Source: Pseudomonadota bacterium
GTDB lineage: Bacteria > Pseudomonadota > Alphaproteobacteria > Rhizobiales > Rhizobiaceae
Assembly (NCBI GenBank): GCA_023451735.1
Contig: JAEXYH010000031.1
Span: 1-64,000, forward strand
DNA length: 64,000 nt
Reading direction: 5' to 3'
This document shows, in pieces, positions 33,699 to 40,989 of this stretch. The first letter of the stretch is position 1, and the number at the start of each line of letters is the position of its first letter. The position numbers and the translations under genes were made by a program. The notes beneath the pieces were generated by a model. That model made no database searches. It had not been told where the DNA came from and saw only the letters and a program-made list of their open reading frames with translations.

Positions 33699-33778
33699 TT
33701 ACCGTGTCTAATCTGCCGCTGCGGCGTCGCCGCAGTGGCAGCCAAAGTGCCTTACCGAAAGGAGTACAGGAGGCCAGC

Positions 33779-34144
33779 ATGTCAATTTCTGTCATGTCGA
33801 TGAATGAGATTCACGCTAACTCTCTACTTGCCAGCACCTTCACGCATCCCCGGGAAGTGCTCGCGAATCCATTTTTGGACGCACTTCAAAAGCGCTGCGT
33901 CCTTGCAGCATGGGCGTCTGACGCGTTTGCCGTCGAGGGAAAACCCTGGCTTCGGCAGCTTCCTGGGTCCAACGCTCAGGTCCGGATCGGCGACATTATT
34001 GCAGCGCTGAAGGTTCTGGACGACGACGATGGCGCACCGCCCTGCCCCGGTCGTGCCACCATTCCAAAGAGCCGACGTCCCATCCGCGCCGTCGGTCAGA
34101 CGGCTCGGGAGAGCAGACGTCGTCTAGCCGATATTCACGTGTGA
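33779..34144 (+). CDS. WASDA-family protein (hsp20-linked hypothetical)
   Basis: The 121-residue soluble protein contains FTHPREVLANPFLDALQKR, then CVLAAWASDAFAVE, and later IGDIIAAL. The same pattern, HPRDVL...KRALLSSWASDASAI...IDEILEAL, forms the N-terminal half of the fusion protein at 60515, again just downstream of an hsp20 gene. AGGAGG precedes the ATG. Family uncharacterised. Its repeated position makes a heat-shock role likely. The Arg-rich C terminus is unique to this copy. Confidence 0.75.
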   Translation: MSISVMSMNEIHANSLLASTFTHPREVLANPFLDALQKRCVLAAWASDAFAVEGKPWLRQLPGSNAQVRIGDIIAALKVLDDDDGAPPCPGRATIPKSRRPIRAVGQTARESRRRLADIHV

Positions 34145-34150
34145 CGCTCT

Positions 34151-34172
34151 GCAGCCGCTCTCGGGCGGCTGC
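34151..34172 (+). terminator. Hairpin after the WASDA gene
   Basis: GCAGCCG / CGGCTGC forms a 7-bp stem with an 8-base loop, right after the stop codon. The T-run is weak. Confidence 0.5.
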
Positions 34173-34377
34173 TTCCATATGAGTCATACTTAGCTGTGTC
34201 GGCAATCTGCAACTTCTCAGGCGCATGCGGACATCAGGTTGCAGGCCCCCACTTGCTCTCTTTGCTGGGAATACGTAAGCCGGATGAGTGTTAGGCAAAC
34301 GATTGGATCGCCTTCATTCTTTCGCATTCGTTCGATTTGAAAAAGTCCGTCTGTGGTGCAAAAAAGCGGAATTGGTC

Positions 34378-34950
34378 ATGCTTGCAAAGCTGTTGGGTGT
34401 CGCCGGTTTGCTCTTGGTTTCCACGAGCGTGACGGCGCGTTGTCAGAATGCGTTGACCGGAGATTGGCTCGTCGAGGACAAAAGCATTCGCGTCCGCGTG
34501 ATTAGCTGCCCGCCGGCCCTTTGGGGGTACGTCGCAGCAGAAAGAACACCTGGAAAGGACATGAACAATCCGGATCCGGCGATGCGCGGCCGGCCCATGC
34601 TTGGCGTGCCTCTCCTGATCAATCTTCACGAGACCGAGCAAGGGCTCTGGGCCGGAAAGATTTATGATCCGAAAGGAACGGCAGTGACGGCGGGCGGCAA
34701 ACAATATGACGTCACGGCGCGACTAACGCCTAAAGGGCAACTCGAAGTTCGCGGCTGCATGGGAAAGATCTTCTGCGGCGGGCAGGATTGGACCAAGGTC
34801 ACAGACCCGGCCACTCCCCCAGTCCCCTCGCCCACGCCCATTTTTGCCGGCCCGTCTGCCAACTTACCTGGCAAGTTGACTAAGCCAGGTTCCCAATCCG
34901 CACAGGATCCGGCATGCTCATCGATTGCCGCGATGGCCCCCAAGAGTTAA
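34378..34950 (+). CDS. Exported DUF2147 domain protein
   Basis: The 190-residue protein has a signal peptide (about 1-21) followed by the DUF2147 beta domain: LTGDWLVEDKSIRVRVISC, LWGYVA, GVPLLINLHETEQGLWAGKI, then YDPKGTAV and MGKIFCGGQDWTKV. DUF2147 is an exported lipocalin-like fold of unknown function. The C-terminal tail is Pro/Ser-rich. The start is the ATG that opens the signal peptide. Confidence 0.85.
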   Translation: MLAKLLGVAGLLLVSTSVTARCQNALTGDWLVEDKSIRVRVISCPPALWGYVAAERTPGKDMNNPDPAMRGRPMLGVPLLINLHETEQGLWAGKIYDPKGTAVTAGGKQYDVTARLTPKGQLEVRGCMGKIFCGGQDWTKVTDPATPPVPSPTPIFAGPSANLPGKLTKPGSQSAQDPACSSIAAMAPKS

Positions 34951-35209
34951 CAACTGACCGCGGAGGATTTCGCAAACAATCAGCTTGCTCGGCGCTGTGG
35001 CGTCGGGCTCATCCGCCGTACACAGCAACCGCCCACTTCTCAGGATGTGCGCCTCTGTCGTTTCATCTGGGAAATCACTCCTTACGATCTCCAGGGCCCG
35101 CTGTCATGGTCGACCAGCGATTCGACCGCGGCGTGAAAAGCCATAAACGGTGCGACCCAAGAAGCTGCAAGATTGTTAAGTAGAAGGATGCCTAGCACGG
35201 TTTGCGTCA

Positions 35210-35452
35210 TCATGCGTATCCCCCATTTTCAGTAAGTGCCTGAGTTGCCCGGCTTTCTCTCGCAATTCGATCTATGTAGAGTTGCCTCTCACCTTCATCG
35301 TTCGTGTTAGCAATCAGACGATTATAGTGATCTGCGACTTTCCTGCTTGCTGCGACTAGGAGACTTCGCACTTCAGGCGCAAGATGCTCGTACACCACTT
35401 CTGAGCGATGTGCAGCGCGCGATCGCGATCGATCTGTAATGGTGTCCGTCAT
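35210..35452 (-). CDS. HY-family small protein
   Basis: This 80-residue helical protein has VRSLLVAASRKVADHYNRLI, then NDEGERQLYIDRIARESRA. It aligns with the gene at 61063 (KVIGHYRLLLATARDDDERE), which closes the third hsp20 operon. Here it lies about 160 bases downstream of rpoH on the same strand. An upstream GTG start at 35515 is possible; the ATG at 35452 has AGGA close by. Function unknown. Confidence 0.6.
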   Translation of the reverse strand: MTDTITDRSRSRAAHRSEVVYEHLAPEVRSLLVAASRKVADHYNRLIANTNDEGERQLYIDRIARESRATQALTENGGYA

Positions 35453-35612
35453 TCCTGACTGCCTTGTCGTTTGCTTAAATGCAACTCTGCCGGCCGCCGC
35501 CTGACTAATGCTCACACCTCAAGACATGGCGCGTACCTTATCAACGGCAGCATAGCAGCTCGCGATTAGCGTCAGGCGACGCCCACGTTAATGTTGTTTG
35601 GACATTCACACT

Positions 35613-36536
35613 TCATCCAGAAGCCTCAAAACTCGGTTGCTTGGTCAAGCTGACAGTGCCGTGACTAGCAGCCCCTCCCAAGGCGGATGCGATAGCGACA
35701 CGAACCTTCTGAATCGCGCGTTCCTCGACCTGGCGGACGCGTTCTCGGGAGATTCCTAATTCCGCGCTCAGTTCATCCAGGATCAGTGGATTGTCCGTGA
35801 GCCATCTTGCCCTGATGATACGTTGCTGTCTTGCGGAAAGTCCGCTCAGCGCTTGTTCGAGAGCTTGTCGACGTCGCGCGCTATCGCTCCGCTCTGCGTA
35901 GACTTCTTCGACATCCATGTCGTCCGCAAGACGATCCTGCCATTCCAGCCCTTCATCGTCGTCGTCTGAGAACTTTGCGTTCAGCGACATGTCGCCCTGC
36001 AGACGCCTGTTCATATCGATGACTTCGCTCTCGGCAGCGTTCAGACGTCGCGCGATGCGCGTGACCTGCTCAGCTTGCATATCCCCGTCTTCCAATGCGC
36101 CAATCTTACTCTTCAGACGACGCAAATTGAAGAAGAGGCGCTTCTGGGAATTCGAAGCCGCGATCCGGACAACGGACCAGGACCGCAGAATGTATTCGTG
36201 GATCGTCGCCTTGATCCACCAGGTCGCATAGGTAGCGAGCCGGAATCCGCGATCGGGGTCGAAGCGTTTGACGGCCTGCATCAGTCCGATATTGCCCTCC
36301 GAAATGACGTCGGAAATCGGCAGCCCGTAGCCACGATAGCGCATCGCAATTTTTGCGACGAGACGAAGATGGCTCGTCACCAACTGATACGCCGCCTCTT
36401 CGTCGTCCGTCTCACGAAGCCGGCGCCCGTAGGCAGCCTCCTGATCCGGCGAAAGCATTGGAAAGCTTTTGATCGCGTTCATATAGCGCGTGAACCCGCC
36501 CCCTGCTTCCAAGGCGGGAAGAGCCATTTCGGCCAT
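35613..36536 (-). CDS. rpoH: RNA polymerase sigma-32 factor RpoH
   Basis: The 307-residue sigma-70-family factor has region 2 (RLVAKIAMRYRGYGLPISDV, FRLATYATWWIKATIHEYI) and the RpoH-box-like QKRLFFNLRRLKSKI that sets heat-shock sigma factors apart. Region 4 reads ELGISRERVRQVEERA. It directs RNA polymerase to CTTGAA-type promoters such as those of the three hsp20 genes here. It lies downstream of hsp20 copy 2 in the same direction, separated by a stem-loop, so read-through from the heat-shock promoter could raise its level. Confidence 0.95.
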   Translation of the reverse strand: MAEMALPALEAGGGFTRYMNAIKSFPMLSPDQEAAYGRRLRETDDEEAAYQLVTSHLRLVAKIAMRYRGYGLPISDVISEGNIGLMQAVKRFDPDRGFRLATYATWWIKATIHEYILRSWSVVRIAASNSQKRLFFNLRRLKSKIGALEDGDMQAEQVTRIARRLNAAESEVIDMNRRLQGDMSLNAKFSDDDDEGLEWQDRLADDMDVEEVYAERSDSARRRQALEQALSGLSARQQRIIRARWLTDNPLILDELSAELGISRERVRQVEERAIQKVRVAIASALGGAASHGTVSLTKQPSFEASG

Positions 36537-36570
36537 TGTCAAACTCCGTAGTGGATGTCTGGAATAAAGG

Positions 36571-36598
36571 CGCGCCGGAAAAACCGGCGCGCGGGGTC
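36571..36598 (-). terminator. Stem-loop between hsp20 copy 2 and rpoH
   Basis: GCGCGCCGG / CCGGCGCGC forms a 9-bp perfect stem with a 5-T loop, followed by CTTTATT on the minus strand. It is a partial terminator or mRNA stabiliser between the two genes. Confidence 0.7.
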
Positions 36599-36608
36599 GA
36601 AGGCTGGG

Positions 36609-37061
36609 TCAGGCAGCCTTCGCTTCCAGTTGTTTGACGTTATTGCGAACGCCCTGTCCGATCGGGATTTTGCGGGGCTTCTTGGCCTCAGGCACTTCGC
36701 GCTTCAGGCCGATCCGAAGCAGCCCGTTGTCGAGATATGCATCCGTAACGGTAACGTGCTCAGCTAGATTGAACTGCCGCTTAAAGCTACGCGCGGAAAT
36801 GCTCTTGTAGAGCAAGTCCCGCTTCTGCTCGTCCTTGCGGCCCTCCACCGTGAGTACGTTCTGCTCCGCGGTCAACGAAATGTTCTCTGGAGCATAGCCC
36901 GCCAGTGCAAGGGATATGCGATAGCTGTCCTCGCCGAGACGCTCGATATCATAGGGCGGAGAGCCCTCTTCATTGGCACGCTGGGTCGCGTCCAGAAGGT
37001 CGAACAGGCGATCGAAACCGATGCTCGAGTGCGAGAGCGGGGCGAAATCATAAGTCCTCAT
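36609..37061 (-). CDS. Small heat-shock protein Hsp20 (copy 2)
   Basis: The 150-residue paralogue of copy 1 starts MRTYDFAPLSHSSIGFDRLF. It has the crystallin domain (YRISLALAGY, VLTVEGRKDEQKRDLLY, FKRQFNLAEHV, GLLRIGLKREVPE) and a KPRKIPI C-terminal motif. It is transcribed toward rpoH. Its sigma-32 promoter and ROSE leader are almost the same as those of copy 1, which is oriented the other way about 3 kb away. The pair probably arose by duplication. Confidence 0.95.
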   Translation of the reverse strand: MRTYDFAPLSHSSIGFDRLFDLLDATQRANEEGSPPYDIERLGEDSYRISLALAGYAPENISLTAEQNVLTVEGRKDEQKRDLLYKSISARSFKRQFNLAEHVTVTDAYLDNGLLRIGLKREVPEAKKPRKIPIGQGVRNNVKQLEAKAA

Positions 37062-37155
37062 AGCCAAATCCTCCGTTGAGCAAGATGGGTATGAGCAGAC
37101 GCCGGACACCACCAGCGCCCGCCTTTGCCGGACCCTGAGGCATCCGACACCGAAT
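37062..37155 (-). promoter_or_regulatory. ROSE-type RNA thermometer of hsp20 (copy 2)
   Basis: On the minus strand the leader contains hairpin-forming GC-rich arms around GGTGGTGTCC. It then has GCTCATACCCATCTTGCTC and GGAGGAT before the ATG, matching the copy 1 leader nearly base for base at its 3' end. Confidence 0.75.
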
Positions 37156-37185
37156 ATTTAGAAAAAACGGCCGGTCGTTTTCAAG
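37156..37185 (-). promoter_or_regulatory. Sigma-32-type promoter of hsp20 (copy 2)
   Basis: CTTGAAA (TTGAAA at 37184-37179), a 17-base spacer and CTAAAT (37161-37156) on the minus strand. The upstream context ATTTTGCGC matches copy 1. Confidence 0.7.
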
Positions 37186-37450
37186 ATGTCAGCGCAAAAT
37201 TTTTTGCGACATCACGTCAGCGAATCCGCTTCGACGAACAGCCGCGATATGCCTGCCAGATTATCATGTTATCTGCAGTCGCCAGCCGCAGATCGTCTCG
37301 AGCAAACTACGGCCCCACCTACCTAAACAGGATCAACCAAAACAATCAATGCGAGCATCATTTCTACCGAAACGCGAGGGATGTATTTTAGAAATATGCC
37401 GGGTAACACAGTGGCGCCAAGCCGCCTCGAAACATTAGCCAACGCGTCGA

Positions 37451-37780
37451 ATGCTCACATGGACTCACGATTGGCTTAGAATAATATACGCTGACCTGAC
37501 CTCGCTCCACTCGCGAGTTGCCCCACCGATTGTCCACCATTATCACGCAATAGCTGCCATGTTCGGTCCTTTTGTGGTTTCGTCGACTGCCGGCCTACGG
37601 CGCATCACTTCTCCATCAGACGCTATCGCTTTCATGCGGAGCCTCGACCACGCATCCCGGCCTCACTGGCGCATAGCCAGCCGAATGGTTGAATGGGCCT
37701 GGATGAGCGCGGCGGATGAGGAAGCAGCGAACATGGCTTTTAGAAATGCGCTGGAGGTCGATGGTTTACTTCACAACTAA
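37451..37780 (+). CDS. DUF982 domain protein
   Basis: The 109-residue protein contains a DUF982 pattern from about residue 37: FGPFVVSSTAGLRRITSPSD, then AIAFMRSL, the aromatic His/Trp segment and DEEAANMAFRNALEVDGLL. DUF982 proteins are small, cytoplasmic, rhizobia-specific and uncharacterised. The ATG at 37559 would give just the domain; neither start has a strong ribosome-binding site. Confidence 0.6.
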   Translation: MLTWTHDWLRIIYADLTSLHSRVAPPIVHHYHAIAAMFGPFVVSSTAGLRRITSPSDAIAFMRSLDHASRPHWRIASRMVEWAWMSAADEEAANMAFRNALEVDGLLHN

Positions 37781-38183
37781 CCTTTCAGAGGTCACCGCGC
37801 GCCCATCGATCCTACTATCCGGCGATCAATGGGATGACGATGATGCTGTCGATCGCGTACCATTCAGCCGGCCCTGCCAGACGCCGACAACCGGCATTCC
37901 GATTGCTGACAGCTGCAGAGCCTATCTCTCCAATTTGAGTGTTGGGCTATCTCAGTGGATCGCGCTGGTTACGTCCGGGGACACACTCGACCGCTTGCGC
38001 TGGCACCGATCCAACCCGGTCACATTCATTACCTCCCTGCCGCACAGTTGCCGCCATGGACAAAGACCACGGCGATCCGGTTGAAATTGTGAGGTTTACG
38101 GGGAAGGATGGATTGTGCTGACGTAGACCTGCAAGTGTCGGGAATCCTACACATAGAACGGTGATACGCATACACGGAGTATT
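37781..38183. other. Intergenic stretch without a recognisable gene
   Basis: No open frame here has both a start signal and a plausible protein. The right end presumably holds the 3' end of the AraC-type regulator transcript. I see no strong hairpin or repeat. Confidence 0.4.
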
Positions 38184-39143
38184 TCAACGCATTTTGGACA
38201 GCTTCCGGTATTCGCTCGGAAGCATTTTATATTTTGCTTTGAAGCTTCGACCGAAATGGGTCATATCCGAGAACCCCCAGCCAAGCGCAATTTCGCTGAT
38301 CGTGAGGTGATCATGCTTTCGATCTCCCAGGGCGACCATACAGCGGTCAAGCCGCCTCGCCAGGATCCGGCTCATGATGGATTCGCCCTCAGCAGCTAAA
38401 AGGGAATTTGCGTATCTAACACTGACTCCCGCCGCCTTGGCTACAACAGAACTGTTTAGACCCGGATACGCCAGCCGCGCCTCGATGACAGACTGCACAG
38501 AGAGGAGTGCTGCGGATCGAGCCGAGGAAATGCGAGACCTGGACGCTCCACTAGCTTCGGACAATGACAGCGCTATTAAATCAACAATTTGATTTTGCAG
38601 TATAGCCTCGGCCCGCCGGGTTAGGTCAGCGACCACGTTCGGCAACGTCGCCACGAATGACGAAACCCATTGTTGGAAATGCGTTTCCAGACCAATTTTT
38701 TTGCCAATCATAGGTCTGGAAGGACCTAACCGCGCTTCAAGCAACCTCCGTGGCAGCTTCAAGACAAGCGTTTCCGACCGTTCCGAGAAGTCGGCGACGT
38801 AAGGCATCAATGGGTCGAGAAGCGTAAGCTCGCCGGTCTGCAGGGCAACCGCACGACCATCCTGATCGATTGAAAGGTTTCCAGAATCCTGGCGGCAGAC
38901 GAAGATCTCATCGCTACCCGCTTTGGCAACCTGTTCCGCTGTCCGGAAGACCCTCATAGGTGAGTTAGAAAATCGCACCACGCCGATATCGGCCACCGTG
39001 CCGAAGTCTATGTTTGCTGCAAAAGACTGTGGCTGGGCGGGAATCGAATCGTGGCCCACGATTTGAGCACAAGCGACGCTGTGCCAAAAATCGAAACGAT
39101 CTCGCGGATGAACGTCCGAGGTGCAGAAAATCCGCTTCATCAA
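38184..39143 (-). CDS. AraC-family regulator (FeaR-like N-terminal domain)
   Basis: The 319-residue regulator has an N-terminal AraC_binding_2-type domain (FDFWHSVACAQIVGHDSI near the start, IFVCRQDSGNLSIDQDGRAV). The C-terminal AraC DNA-binding domain includes LNSSVVAKAAGVSVRYANSL, HLTISEIALGWGFSDMTHF and FKAKYKMLPSEYRKL. Regulators of this subgroup usually activate catabolic genes in response to small ligands, but no obvious target lies beside it. A second Met follows the first directly. Confidence 0.9.
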   Translation of the reverse strand: MMKRIFCTSDVHPRDRFDFWHSVACAQIVGHDSIPAQPQSFAANIDFGTVADIGVVRFSNSPMRVFRTAEQVAKAGSDEIFVCRQDSGNLSIDQDGRAVALQTGELTLLDPLMPYVADFSERSETLVLKLPRRLLEARLGPSRPMIGKKIGLETHFQQWVSSFVATLPNVVADLTRRAEAILQNQIVDLIALSLSEASGASRSRISSARSAALLSVQSVIEARLAYPGLNSSVVAKAAGVSVRYANSLLAAEGESIMSRILARRLDRCMVALGDRKHDHLTISEIALGWGFSDMTHFGRSFKAKYKMLPSEYRKLSKMR

Positions 39144-39272
39144 TCAACATAGCCCATGGAGCCGATCATCGGTGCCAGCGGGGCCGATACTGAGGGGCCT
39201 CGGGCGCGCTAGTTTTGCCACGGGATGATGGCAAACTCAATCATTTGAAAAAGGTTGCTCGCTAGGACCGTG

Positions 39273-39515
39273 ATGACTGTATCCCAGCTTTGCCGCGTCA
39301 AAGCGACAATGTGCGAGAGATGCGCGCATGACGCATCAGATCCAGACATCAAATTGGCCTGGACCGAAGTTGCCATCGAATGGCATGCCTTGGCGGCCCG
39401 TATGACGTCGGGGCAAATTCAAAACGCTCAGCGGCAGCCTTTTCATTGGGGCCATCGACTGATGGAAAAATGTAGGAAACGCATGGCAGATAATCGTCGC
39501 CGTTTGTTTGGGTGA
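39273..39515 (+). CDS. Small hypothetical helical protein
   Basis: The 80-residue protein is Arg/Ala-rich with CERCAHDASDPDIKLAWTEVA, then WHALAARM. It is a helical pattern seen in short Bradyrhizobium hypothetical proteins. AGGA lies 5 bases before this ATG, which favours it over one 18 bases upstream. Function unknown. Confidence 0.5.
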   Translation: MTVSQLCRVKATMCERCAHDASDPDIKLAWTEVAIEWHALAARMTSGQIQNAQRQPFHWGHRLMEKCRKRMADNRRRLFG

Positions 39516-39586
39516 AATATTCTCCGGAGATTAAGCGAGATGCTGAAAATCGGCGTCGAGACATGCGTGAAACCATGGACCTCTGA

Positions 39587-39772
39587 ATGGCCGAAAGTTT
39601 GGTGAAGTGTTCCATGTGCGGGGGACGCCGCGAGTTGATTTGGATTAAGCCGATCAAAGGCGGCGACGTCAGACGATTTCGTTGCGAAGTGTGCATCACA
39701 GATTCAGATTACGCCGTCACCAAAAATGGCGCACAGCTTTTGGATTCCTCCGGACAGACCAAATGCGAGTGA
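39587..39772 (+). CDS. Small zinc-ribbon hypothetical protein
   Basis: The 61-residue protein has two Cys pairs (KCSMC near residue 8, RCEVC near residue 32), a zinc-ribbon layout like the proteins at 29823 and 39855. It probably forms a group with the next two genes. Role unknown. Confidence 0.6.
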   Translation: MAESLVKCSMCGGRRELIWIKPIKGGDVRRFRCEVCITDSDYAVTKNGAQLLDSSGQTKCE

Positions 39773-39854
39773 GTAACGCCGCGCGACATTAGATTCCGTC
39801 GGACCCGTAAAGCCACCGTTGACCACGGATATCTGCCCCCGCGAATGGACAAGA

Positions 39855-40052
39855 ATGCCTCACACACGCACTCCCCCCTGTCCGAAATGTCAGACCGAAA
39901 CCTCATGGGTGCGGTCAATGCCTGTCGAACCGGGCGTGTTCGCTCACGCCTATGAGTGTCCGAAATGTTCTTTCATCCAGACCACCGTTGAGCCGGATCC
40001 TGTGACGAGCTCGAGTGGTTGGCTAAAAGGTGAGCTGAAAAGGCCTGATTGA
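39855..40052 (+). CDS. Zinc-ribbon protein, soluble paralogue of 31931
   Basis: The 65-residue protein has PCPKCQTE and YECPKCSFIQTTVEPDP, then GWLKGELKRP. It matches the protein at 31931 along its whole length but lacks the membrane anchor. Its stop codon overlaps the next gene's ATG (TGATG), so the two are translated together. Confidence 0.7.
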   Translation: MPHTRTPPCPKCQTETSWVRSMPVEPGVFAHAYECPKCSFIQTTVEPDPVTSSSGWLKGELKRPD

Positions 40053-40270
40053 TGTCGAAGCGCCCTCTCACTCGAAAATGGACCACAGCCGAACTCGATC
40101 GGCTGGATTCATTGATCACTAGCGGCGCTACTGCAATGCAGGCAGCCGCGGCCCTCAACCGGAAAATGGCTTCCGTGCAAAAGAAGGCGCGATCATTGGG
40201 TAAAACCCTGCCCGGAATTCGAAAAGTTCGGGCTGGCCTGCGAGCTTCCGACAAGTTGGGTTCTGCCTAG
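40052..40270 (+). CDS. Small helix-turn-helix-like protein
   Basis: The 72-residue basic protein has a Myb/GcrA-like pattern: KWTTAELDRLDSLITSGATA, then AAALNRKMASVQKKARSLG. A paralogue is at 54008 (EIARLRELAASGASA and GRKINAVTKQARKLG). It is probably a small DNA-binding protein. It is coupled by TGATG to the zinc-ribbon gene upstream. Confidence 0.65.
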   Translation: MSKRPLTRKWTTAELDRLDSLITSGATAMQAAAALNRKMASVQKKARSLGKTLPGIRKVRAGLRASDKLGSA

Positions 40271-40525
40271 ACCCGTTTGTCCCAGCATGAAAGACCGCCT
40301 CATATCGGATCGAAATTTTCTACGATAGACAACCGGCAGCCCGCATATGACGCCTCAAGAGGCGACCAAGATAATGTGCGTCGTTTCAGTTGAGCAAGTT
40401 CATATCGATGATCGCTGGTCAGCAAACGACACTTTTGCTCTTCCATTAACTCTCGGTCGGAAACCCAACATGTTTCAGATCGATAGCGATTACTTTCGAG
40501 TCTATTAGTATGGTGCCGCGACTGC

Positions 40526-40807
40526 ATGTCTGATCGGTTTAGTTGTCTCAAAGCCCGATATTGTCTTTCTGTCATGCGAACCGCAGACATCAGCCCTTTG
40601 GACGAAGCTCGCCATCTTATCGCTTGTTTAAGCACAGAGCTTCCGACCGCTCGAACATCTCGGGAAGTAACGATTGCCGAGCGCAACGCGTTTGCGGCTA
40701 TACTTACGCTGCACGAACGGTTCAGCGATCGTAGCGCCTCCGCTGTGGCGGGTGAGTGGAAGGCCGCAGCAGATGCAGTGAGACGTTGGATTGCAGTTGC
40801 TACCTGA
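40526..40807 (+). CDS. Small hypothetical protein, paralogue of the protein at 5245
   Basis: This 93-residue helical protein has CLKARY, DEARHLIACLSTELPTARTS, ERNAFAAILTLHERFSDR and AAADAVRRWIAVAT. These blocks match the gene at 5245. Conservation of the two copies supports a real protein family. No function is known. Confidence 0.65.
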   Translation: MSDRFSCLKARYCLSVMRTADISPLDEARHLIACLSTELPTARTSREVTIAERNAFAAILTLHERFSDRSASAVAGEWKAAADAVRRWIAVAT

Positions 40808-40913
40808 TCAGCAAGTAAAATAGCAAACCTCCAAAGGCCGCGGTGCCTCATCGTCCCCGCGTCAGTCTTCGCCCGGATCATGGAAGCGAGCCGCGCGCGT
40901 GCTCAAGTTGGAG

Positions 40914-40937
40914 GTCCGCTTTGCGCCATGAGCGGAC
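40914..40937. repeat. Interspersed palindromic repeat, copy B
   Basis: GTCCGCTT...AGCGGAC form an inverted pair around TGCGCCAT. It lies in the gap between the 40526 gene and the 3' end of the TpsB-type gene. Confidence 0.75.
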
Positions 40938-40989
40938 ATCGCGGTCGAATGAGGCGTCGAAAGCATCGCGTTGTGGCGCTACGCGCCTG

